NCBI GenBank assembly: GCA_026993045.1
Contig: JALWWR010000046.1
Location: 1-7,335 of the forward strand
DNA: 7,335 nt
Direction of reading: 5' to 3'
Origin: Thermodesulfatator sp.
Lineage (GTDB): Bacteria; Desulfobacterota; Thermodesulfobacteria; Thermodesulfobacteriales; Thermodesulfobacteriaceae
The stretch's first letter is position 1, and every line of letters begins with the position of its first letter. Both the position numbers and the translations under genes were made by a program. Below the pieces are notes generated by a model. The model did not search any database and was not told the DNA's origin. It saw only the letters and a list, made by a program, of their open reading frames with translations. Of the stretch, positions 1 to 5,532 are shown one piece after another.

Positions 1-315
1 GTCTTCGGAGCGTCCTTCTAATTTTTGTAAAAGAGAGGCCATCCACTCTTGTTTTTCAGCCTCTAAGGAGGCGATCTCTTCTTGAAGGCTTTGATTTTCC
101 TTTATTAGGTGCGAAAGCTGCGCTTCGGCTTGGGCCAAACGGGCCTTTAGTTTCTGGTTCTCCCGCCAGTGCCAGCCTCCCCATAAAGAAAGCCCTAAAA
201 GGACCAGAATTAAAAGAGGAAGGATTTGAAAACACCGAAGATGGGACTTCTTTATGGGAATTCGTTTAGCAGGCCCCTTTTCAGGAAAGATAAAGAGATA
301 CCATTCCTTTTTCAT
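1..315 (-). CDS. Membrane-anchored coiled-coil protein, N-terminal part (possible M23-type peptidase), cut by window start
   Basis: Reading the minus strand from an ATG at 315, the frame stays open to the window edge, giving 105 residues without a stop. Residues 1-28 are short, basic and cytoplasmic in character (MKKEWYLFIFPEKG, then a KKSHLR stretch). Residues 30-50 form one hydrophobic membrane segment rich in Leu, Ile and Trp. Residues 51-100 are highly charged and Glu/Gln/Leu-rich with heptad-like spacing, typical of a coiled coil. This order (short N-tail with an 'F-I-x-P-E' style start, one helix, coiled coil) is common in membrane-anchored M23 (LytM-like) cell-wall metallopeptidases. 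The catalytic domain would lie outside the window, so that identity is inference; other coiled-coil membrane proteins remain possible. The start follows the upstream AMMECR1 stop by 9 nt, so it is probably the third gene of that operon. No strong Shine-Dalgarno is visible. Confidence 0.75.
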   Translation of the reverse strand, partial: MKKEWYLFIFPEKGPAKRIPIKKSHLRCFQILPLLILVLLGLSLWGGWHWRENQKLKARLAQAEAQLSHLIKENQSLQEEIASLEAEKQEWMASLLQKLEGRSED

Positions 316-324
316 GGGGCCATC

Positions 325-900
325 TTATAAAATTTTGGAGGAGGGCACAAGCCCAAGATCTTTTTCACTAAAGATTTCAGCCGTAAAGAGATAAAGCTCG
401 GTTTCCGGATCTTGCCAACATCCCGGAGGAAGCCCGGCCTTTAGACAGACATGATCCAGAAAAGTCTCGCGATCCCAGCCGTGCTCTGTGGCTACCTGCG
501 GAAGAAGAACCCCCCGGAAAGGGCCCCGCACTAAGTATACTCCGTGCCGCCCTACTTTTACTTCTTCCGGGCGACCGGGTTGCAAAGGGGAAAGGACAGA
601 GATCTCGATCTCTATTTGGGTTAACTCCTCTTTTTCAAGAGGGGGAAAGCGAGGGTCGTTAAAGGCCGAAGAGACGGCCATCTCCGCTACCACTTGCCAG
701 AGGGGTTTTTCAGATTGAAAACAGCCGATACAACCCCTCAATTTTCCTTCCTTGTGTAAGGTCACAAAGGCCCCCGCCGGGCTTTCGAGAGCCGGCGAGG
801 GCGGGGGCTCTATTTTTAAAGGGCGGTTTTCGAGGCGGGCCCGGATGGCTTCCCGGGCCAGCTTGAGAAGGAAGACCTTATCTTGAGGCCTTAGTTCCAT
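325..900 (-). CDS. AMMECR1-domain protein (AmmeMemoRadiSam component A type)
   Basis: This 191-residue protein is the usual length for a stand-alone AMMECR1 domain. The hallmark LRGCIG motif is at residues 54-59, followed by NDPRFPPL at 81-88, a LLPQVATEHGWD block at 132-143 and FLDHVCLKAGLP at 147-158, all in the expected order. The biochemical role of AMMECR1 is not firmly established. In many prokaryotes it is encoded with a Memo-like protein and a radical SAM enzyme, neither of which is next to it here. No signal peptide is visible, so it is probably cytoplasmic. The start is well constrained: an in-frame TAG lies five codons upstream of the ATG at 900, and residues 3-22 align with the normal family N-terminus. 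The first 23 nt overlap the end of the dsbC-like gene in another frame, and no clear Shine-Dalgarno is present, so translational coupling is likely. Family assignment is firm; function is unknown. Confidence 0.92.
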   Translation of the reverse strand: MELRPQDKVFLLKLAREAIRARLENRPLKIEPPPSPALESPAGAFVTLHKEGKLRGCIGCFQSEKPLWQVVAEMAVSSAFNDPRFPPLEKEELTQIEIEISVLSPLQPGRPEEVKVGRHGVYLVRGPFRGVLLPQVATEHGWDRETFLDHVCLKAGLPPGCWQDPETELYLFTAEIFSEKDLGLVPSSKIL

Positions 901-1642
901 GACCGGCCATTTCTAAGACCTTTTCCTTGCTCAGGACTCCGGAATGGGTCTCTCCAGAGGGGAAGACGTAGGTGGGAGTGCCGCGCACCCCTAAGGATTG
1001 GACGAATTTGATGCTGCCCTCCACCTTCTTTTCTCCTTCCGGACAGGTGCTGTTTCCGTTATAGCCCTCCATCAGCTCCTTAAAACCCTTCTTTTCGCAG
1101 ATCATGGAAATGGCTTTGGCTTTGGCTTTAGGATGGAGTTTTTCTAAAGGATAAAAGACTACGTTAACCTTAATCTTGTTTTCTTGGACTAGTTCCCATA
1201 AGGCCTTTTCAGCTCTTTTGCAAAAAGGACAATCCGGATCGGTAATAAGGAATAGTTCCGGACCAGAGCCAGCGGAAAAGGCCACGTGTTTTTTCAAATC
1301 TTCAAGCTGTTTAGCTGAAAGCTTGATCCGGTTAAGTTCCGCGATTTTGGCGCTAGTGAGATCCTTTTTGGCTCGCAAATCAATGATGCGGCCCGCTATC
1401 AGGAAACGACCCTGGTTGTCCATATAAGTAATACCTTTGCGATTCCCCTGGGACACCACCACTTCGCAGAGCCCAGAGACTGGAGCTGGCGCTACTTTTA
1501 CGATCTGGATATTGGGATTGCGAAAGACCCCCTGTAAGAGTTCTTTGGCCGCTTCCACCGAAGGACAACCCCAGCTTGTACCGAATCCAAACCCTAAAAC
1601 GGCCACCATTAAAATCAGGCTTCCCAACCATTTGCGATACAT
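878..1642 (-). CDS. Periplasmic DsbC-like thiol:disulfide isomerase
   Basis: This 254-residue thioredoxin-fold protein is predicted to be exported. Residues 1-25 are a signal peptide (basic MYRKW, a hydrophobic core, cleavage near TSWG-C26). Residues about 27-95 resemble the DsbC/DsbG N-terminal dimerisation domain, including ITYMDNQGRFLIAGRIIDL at 71-89. Residues about 128-250 are the catalytic thioredoxin-like domain, with active site D-C138-P-F-C141 and the cis-proline loop RGTPTYVFPSG at 220-230 (Pro223). C182 and C200 are placed like the structural disulfide of E. coli DsbC. C26 and C59 are additional cysteines. Family members rearrange wrong disulfides in exported proteins and are usually kept reduced by DsbD or a similar protein, which is not in this window. 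An AAGGGAGGAG Shine-Dalgarno sits 3-12 nt before the ATG. It is the first gene of a leftward operon with the AMMECR1 gene. A DsbG-like or other DsbA-family role cannot be excluded. Confidence 0.9.
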   Translation of the reverse strand: MYRKWLGSLILMVAVLGFGFGTSWGCPSVEAAKELLQGVFRNPNIQIVKVAPAPVSGLCEVVVSQGNRKGITYMDNQGRFLIAGRIIDLRAKKDLTSAKIAELNRIKLSAKQLEDLKKHVAFSAGSGPELFLITDPDCPFCKRAEKALWELVQENKIKVNVVFYPLEKLHPKAKAKAISMICEKKGFKELMEGYNGNSTCPEGEKKVEGSIKFVQSLGVRGTPTYVFPSGETHSGVLSKEKVLEMAGHGTKASR

Positions 1643-1645
1643 ACG

Positions 1646-1655
1646 CTCCTCCCTT
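1646..1655 (-). promoter_or_regulatory. Ribosome binding site of the dsbC-like gene
   Basis: The minus strand reads AAGGGAGGAG here, with its GGAGG core 5 nt before the ATG at 1642. It is the only strong Shine-Dalgarno of the leftward operon and fixes the start of its first gene. Confidence 0.8.
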
Positions 1656-1744
1656 AAAAGTTTCCTTCTTGAGATAACATTCCCACCAAGACCTGTAAAG
1701 GGTGGTCAATCTGGAGAATCCGGGTAAAGTAGGCTCAAAGTTTT

Positions 1745-1752
1745 AAAGGAGG
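1745..1752 (+). promoter_or_regulatory. Strong ribosome binding site of the class V aminotransferase gene
   Basis: AAAGGAGG, a near-perfect anti-16S match, ends 7 nt before the ATG at 1760. It fixes the start of the first gene of the rightward operon. Confidence 0.88.
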
Positions 1753-1759
1753 CTCGAAA

Positions 1760-2914
1760 ATGCTCCGAAAATGGCACTTATTCACTCCAGGGCCGGTTCC
1801 GGTGCACCCCAAAGTCCTTTTGGCTGGAGCAGAACCCACTCCTCATCACCGTTTGCCGGAATTTTCGGCTATTCTCAATCAAATTCGGGAAGACCTGAAA
1901 TATCTTTTTCAGACCGCTCGACCGGTCTTTTTCTTTGCCTCTTCTGGAACCGGAGCTATGGAAGCGGCCGTGGCCAACCTCTTTTCTCCCGGAGAAAAAG
2001 TGCTGGTGGTGCGAGGAGGAAAATTCGGGGAACGTTGGGGAGAGATTGCTGAGGCCTACGGCCTAAGCCCGGTTTATTTGGACGTGGAATGGGGGGAAGC
2101 GGTCCAGCCCGAGGCCGTAGGCGAGGCCCTTAAAAGGTATCCGGAGGTAAAAGGCATCCTGGTTCAGGCCCATGAAACCTCTACCGGGGTGAAACATCCC
2201 GTGAGAGAGTTGGCGGAGATCGCTCGGAAAGAAGAGGTTCTGCTGGTGGTAGACGCTATTTCGGCCTTGGGAGTCTATCCCCTGCCTATGGATGAATGGG
2301 GTCTGGACGCGGTGGTGGCGGGCTCTCAAAAGAGTCTGGCCCTTCCTCCAGGCCTTTCTTTCCTAGCCCTTTCTGAAAGGGCCTGGAAGCGGGTAGAAGG
2401 CCGGGCCAACGTCCGCTATTATTTCGACTTGCGCCGGGAATGGAAGGCCTATCAAAAAGAGACTACCGCTTATACCCCAGCGGTCTCTCTTCTGCTTTCT
2501 TTAAGGGAATCTCTTAAGCATATTCGGGAAACAGGTCTTGAGAGGCTTTTTGCCCATTACAGTCTTCTTTCCGGGGCCTGTCGGGCGGGAGTAGAGGCCT
2601 TGGGGCTTAGGCTCTTCTCTAAGGCCCCTTGCGAGGCCTTAACCATTGTAGAGTTGCCTTCGGAGGTGGAAGGGGGGCAATTGACCAAGCTTTTGCGGGA
2701 AAAATACGGGGTTATCTTGGCCGGAGGACAGGGAAAACTCAAAGGCCGGGTGGTGCGGATCACCCACATGGGTTCTCAGACCCCCTTGGAAGTGGTCTTG
2801 GCCCTTTCAGCCCTTGAAATCGGACTTTCGGAGTTAGGGTATCCCGTTAAAATGGGAGCTGGGGTGACCCAAGCCCTAGAATATATAAAAGAAAAGGCAA
2901 AGGAGGAGATTTAA
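1760..2914 (+). CDS. Class V PLP aminotransferase (alanine/serine-glyoxylate type), probable phosphoserine aminotransferase substitute
   Basis: This 384-residue fold-type I PLP enzyme belongs to the alanine-glyoxylate/serine-pyruvate branch of class V. Visible landmarks are the N-terminal LFTPGPVPVHPKVL (7-20) with TPHHR (27-31), the cofactor phosphate loop SSGTGAMEAA (61-70), HETSTG (138-143), the pyridine-nitrogen Asp165 in VVDAIS, the Schiff-base Lys191 in GSQKSLALPPG, and the substrate-carboxylate Arg333 in VRITHMG. The length is normal. The gene shares an operon with serA: its last codons contain the serA Shine-Dalgarno and the two coding regions abut exactly. From this context I infer that it supplies the transamination step of serine synthesis (3-phosphohydroxypyruvate plus glutamate to phosphoserine), a role reported for a related class V enzyme in methanogens. 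Alternatives are alanine- or serine-glyoxylate transamination. The family is certain; the substrate is not settled by sequence alone. Confidence 0.93.
   Translation: MLRKWHLFTPGPVPVHPKVLLAGAEPTPHHRLPEFSAILNQIREDLKYLFQTARPVFFFASSGTGAMEAAVANLFSPGEKVLVVRGGKFGERWGEIAEAYGLSPVYLDVEWGEAVQPEAVGEALKRYPEVKGILVQAHETSTGVKHPVRELAEIARKEEVLLVVDAISALGVYPLPMDEWGLDAVVAGSQKSLALPPGLSFLALSERAWKRVEGRANVRYYFDLRREWKAYQKETTAYTPAVSLLLSLRESLKHIRETGLERLFAHYSLLSGACRAGVEALGLRLFSKAPCEALTIVELPSEVEGGQLTKLLREKYGVILAGGQGKLKGRVVRITHMGSQTPLEVVLALSALEIGLSELGYPVKMGAGVTQALEYIKEKAKEEI
2901..2908 (+). promoter_or_regulatory. Ribosome binding site of serA inside the aminotransferase gene
   Basis: AGGAGGAG lies in the final codons of the aminotransferase gene (Lys-Glu-Glu region), 6 nt before the serA ATG at 2915. 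Because the upstream stop codon directly touches this ATG, the site suggests efficient, coupled translation of the two genes. Confidence 0.82.
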
Positions 2915-4495
2915 ATGAAGGTTCTGGTAACAGACCCTATCCTTCCTGAGGGCTTAGATATCCTGCGCAAGGCCGGTTTGGAAGTGGAAGAAAGGATAGG
3001 CCTTCCCACGGAAGAGCTAAAGGAGGCTATCCGGGAGGCGGATGGGATCATTATTCGAAGTGGCACCAAACTTACGGCGGAGATCATCGAGGCCGCCGAG
3101 CGGCTTAAAGTAATCGCCCGGGCCGGCACCGGTCTAGACAATGTGGATCTAGAAGCGGCCAATCGTAAAGGAATCGTGGTCATGAATTGTCCCGGGGGAA
3201 ACACAAACTCGGCTGCGGAACATACCTTGGCCCTGATGTTGGCTCTGGCTCGAAACATTCCTCAGGCCATGGCTTCTCTTAAAGCCGGCCGCTGGGAGCG
3301 CAAAAAGTTTATGGGCCGGGAACTTATGGGAAAGACCTTGGGGATCATTGGTCTGGGCCGCATCGGTTCGGTGGTGGCTGAAAGGGCCTTGGGGCTAAAA
3401 ATGAAGGTCTTGGCTTATGACCCTTTTGTGACTCCGGAGAGGGCTTCTGAAATGGGAGTGGAACTAGTTTCGCTGGACGAACTTTACGCTCGATCCGACC
3501 TTATTACTATCCACGTCCCTTTGACTAAAGAGACCTATCACCTCATCAACGCCGAAAGTCTCGCCAAGATGAAAGACGGAGTGCTTTTGATCAATTGCGC
3601 CCGAGGTGGAATTGTAGACGAGAGGGCCCTTTATGAGGCCTTAAAAAGCGGTAAGGTGGCTGGAGCCGCTCTAGACGTCTTTGAAAAGGAGCCTCCAGAC
3701 CCTGAACATCCTCTTTTAAAGATGGAAAACTTTGTCTGCACCCCCCATCTCGGAGCTTCTACCCTGGAGGCCCAGAAAAACGTGGCTCTAGCGGTGGCCA
3801 GCCAGGTGGTGGACTATCTGGTCCATGGGGTGGTTCGAAACGCCGTTAACACCCCTTCGGTCTCGGCCGAGGCCTTAAAGATCCTCAAACCTTATTTAGT
3901 GCTGGCGGAGAAATTGGGGTCTTTACAGGCCCAGCTGGCGGAAGGCCCTATCACGGAGGTGGCCATCGAATATCAAGGCGAGGTCTCCAAGCTCGACACC
4001 CAACCCCTTACCGTGGCCTTGATTAAGGGTCTCCTTTCCAGGGCCTTGCGGGAAGACGTGAACTATGTGAACGCCCCCTTGCGGGCTAAAGAACGGGGGA
4101 TCAAGATCACGGAATCTAAGACCGAATCTGCGGAAGACTTCTTGAACCTCATTGCGGTCCAGGTGCGGTTTAAAGGAGGAGAAAACTACGTGGCTGGGAC
4201 CCTTTTTGGGAAGACCGAGCCCCGGATCGTGAGGATCAATTCTTTCCGGCTAGACGCCTTGCCCGAAGGCCACATGCTTTATATCCACAATGAGGACCGT
4301 CCCGGGGTCATAGGCATGATCGGAGTCACCTTGGGAGAGGCCGGTCTTAACATTGCCCGGATGTATGTAGGTCAGGAGCCCGAAAAGCGGCGCAACGTGA
4401 TCCTTCTTTCCTTGGATCAGTCTCCTTCCGAAAAGGTGCTCACCGCTTTAGAGAATCTACCCCATGTCTTTTCGGTAAAACCCTTGGAGTTATGA
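2915..4495 (+). CDS. serA: D-3-phosphoglycerate dehydrogenase, long form with ASB and ACT domains
   Basis: SerA oxidises 3-phosphoglycerate to 3-phosphohydroxypyruvate with NAD+, the first step of serine synthesis in the cytosol. The 526 residues match the long type I form. Domains run as substrate-binding part 1 (1-98), NAD-binding Rossmann domain (about 99-290) with GLGRIGS at 146-152 and NAD-ribose Asp169, return to the substrate domain (about 291-312), ASB-type intervening domain (about 318-450) and C-terminal ACT domain (about 453-526; YIHNEDRPGVIG at 456-467). Catalytic residues are Arg230 (NCARGG), Glu259 (FEKEPP) and His278 (TPHLGAST). The N-terminal RSGTKLTAEII and ARAGTGLDNVD blocks are also typical. 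ACT and ASB domains in this form usually bind serine for feedback inhibition, so that is expected here though not shown. The gene abuts the aminotransferase gene and overlaps rlmN by 4 nt. No truncation or missing residue is seen. Confidence 0.98.
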   Translation: MKVLVTDPILPEGLDILRKAGLEVEERIGLPTEELKEAIREADGIIIRSGTKLTAEIIEAAERLKVIARAGTGLDNVDLEAANRKGIVVMNCPGGNTNSAAEHTLALMLALARNIPQAMASLKAGRWERKKFMGRELMGKTLGIIGLGRIGSVVAERALGLKMKVLAYDPFVTPERASEMGVELVSLDELYARSDLITIHVPLTKETYHLINAESLAKMKDGVLLINCARGGIVDERALYEALKSGKVAGAALDVFEKEPPDPEHPLLKMENFVCTPHLGASTLEAQKNVALAVASQVVDYLVHGVVRNAVNTPSVSAEALKILKPYLVLAEKLGSLQAQLAEGPITEVAIEYQGEVSKLDTQPLTVALIKGLLSRALREDVNYVNAPLRAKERGIKITESKTESAEDFLNLIAVQVRFKGGENYVAGTLFGKTEPRIVRINSFRLDALPEGHMLYIHNEDRPGVIGMIGVTLGEAGLNIARMYVGQEPEKRRNVILLSLDQSPSEKVLTALENLPHVFSVKPLEL

Positions 4496-5532
4496 ACTTA
4501 AGAGACCTTACTTTGGAAGAGCTGGAAGAATTTTTGACCGGGTTGGGAGAGCCGGCTTATCGGGGGCGCCAGGTTTTCCGTTGGTTGGTGAGGCCCGAGG
4601 TGGAAGATTTCGCCTCCATGACCAATCTTCCCAAAACCCTGCGGGCCCGGCTGGCCCAAGAGGCGGAAATTCGAGTCCCGGAGATCCTGGAGCCCAAATT
4701 TTCGGCGGATGGGACGGTAAAGCTGGCCCTCCGTCTGCTTGACGGAGAGGTTATCGAGTCCGTCCTTATTCCAGAAAGAGACCACTACACCCTGTGTGTT
4801 TCTACTCAAGTGGGCTGTGCCATGGGCTGTCGTTTCTGCCTTACAGGGAGGATGGGCCTCCGGCGCAACCTTTCCCCCGGTGAGATAGTGGCCCAGGTCC
4901 TGCTAGCTCGAAGGTTTATGGAAGAGGCGGCCTTAGAGGACAAGCCTTTACGCAACCTGGTTTTCATGGGCATGGGGGAGCCTTTAGCCAATTATCGCAA
5001 CCTGCTCAAGGCCCTAAAAATTTTCACCCACCCCCAGGGTTTCCATTTTGCCCGTAAACGCACTACGGTTTCCACGGTAGGTCTGGTGCCCCAGATTCGG
5101 ACCTTGGCGGAGGAATTTCCAGTGGCCTTGGCCCTTTCTTTGCACGCTCCAGAAGACGAATTGCGGCAAAAACTTATTCCTAGCGCCCGCCGGTATCCTT
5201 TAGCTGAGATCTTAGAGGCCTGCCGGCACTACCCTCTGCGCAGGGGGGCCCGTATCACCTTTGAGTATGTGCTTTTGCGGGGAATCAACGATCACCCTTG
5301 GCAGGCCCGACGGCTGGCGGAACTTTTACGAGGGATACCGGCTAAAATTAATCTCATCCCCTTTAATCCCCATCCCGACCTTCCCTTTGAACGCCCCACC
5401 GAAGACCAGGTTCACCAATTTCAAAAAATCCTGCTTTCCGAAGGCTATGTGGCTACGGTGCGCAAAAGCAAAGGGCTTGACATCGGCGCGGCCTGTGGAC
5501 AGCTGCGAGCCGAGTTGAGGACCTTTAATTGA
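4492..5532 (+). CDS. rlmN: Dual-specificity 23S rRNA/tRNA adenine-C2 methyltransferase
   Basis: RlmN is a radical SAM enzyme that methylates C2 of A2503 in 23S rRNA and of A37 in some tRNAs, supporting translational accuracy. The 346-residue length is typical. The N-terminal RNA-binding helical part (1-60) contains GEPAYRGRQVFRWL. The radical SAM cluster motif is C109-AMG-C113-RF-C116, followed by GMGEPL (160-165), a STVGLVP block (194-200), SLHAP (216-220) and INLIPFNP (286-293). The two mechanistic cysteines are present: Cys335 (GAACGQL, the methyl-carrying residue) and Cys102 (TLCVSTQVG), seven residues before the cluster, as in E. coli RlmN. These, rather than the Cfr residue set, favour RlmN, though Cfr and RlmN are close relatives. 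The start ATG overlaps the serA stop (ATGA at 4492-4495) with GGAG only 2 nt away, so reinitiation by ribosomes finishing serA is likely. The 3' end overlaps dnaB by 8 nt. Confidence 0.97.
   Translation: MNLRDLTLEELEEFLTGLGEPAYRGRQVFRWLVRPEVEDFASMTNLPKTLRARLAQEAEIRVPEILEPKFSADGTVKLALRLLDGEVIESVLIPERDHYTLCVSTQVGCAMGCRFCLTGRMGLRRNLSPGEIVAQVLLARRFMEEAALEDKPLRNLVFMGMGEPLANYRNLLKALKIFTHPQGFHFARKRTTVSTVGLVPQIRTLAEEFPVALALSLHAPEDELRQKLIPSARRYPLAEILEACRHYPLRRGARITFEYVLLRGINDHPWQARRLAELLRGIPAKINLIPFNPHPDLPFERPTEDQVHQFQKILLSEGYVATVRKSKGLDIGAACGQLRAELRTFN

Larger units (their letters stand above)
1643..1759. promoter_or_regulatory. Divergent intergenic region with candidate back-to-back promoters
   Basis: This is the only intergenic space of note, lying between two divergently read operons, so both must start here or within the opposite gene. 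For the leftward operon the best sigma-70-like candidate is TTTACA (1694-1699, minus strand) and a weak TATCTC (1671-1676), 17 nt apart. For the rightward operon a TTGAGA (1669-1674) with TGTAAA (1694-1699) is visible, but the 19-nt spacing is long. The two candidates use the same bases on opposite strands, so they would interfere with each other. A short inverted repeat, CCACC (1683-1687) and GGTGG (1701-1705), sits between them but is too short to call an operator. The region is certain; the promoter boxes are weak matches. Confidence 0.4.

Noticed and set aside
488..718. Plus-strand open frame opposite the AMMECR1 gene, as a possible small antisense gene.
   Set aside because: It has no ribosome binding site and low-complexity, basic, Arg/Ser/Thr-rich content typical of a shadow frame; the minus-strand gene has clear family motifs.
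788..817. Plus-strand hairpin AGAGCC...GGCTCT followed by ATTTTT, resembling an intrinsic terminator antisense to the AMMECR1 gene.
   Set aside because: The stem is only 6 bp with a 12-nt loop. It encodes the Pro-rich segment of AMMECR1, and no plus-strand gene precedes it, so it is most likely coding-sequence coincidence.
1683..1705. Inverted repeat CCACC/GGTGG in the divergent intergenic region as a possible operator.
   Set aside because: The arms are five bases with a 13-nt spacer, and extension fails on both sides, so it is within chance expectation.
4492..5532. Possibility that the radical SAM methyltransferase is a Cfr-type resistance enzyme.
   Set aside because: Housekeeping context with serA, normal RlmN length, and the RlmN-style N-terminal region and cysteine placement favour RlmN; no mobile-element context is present.
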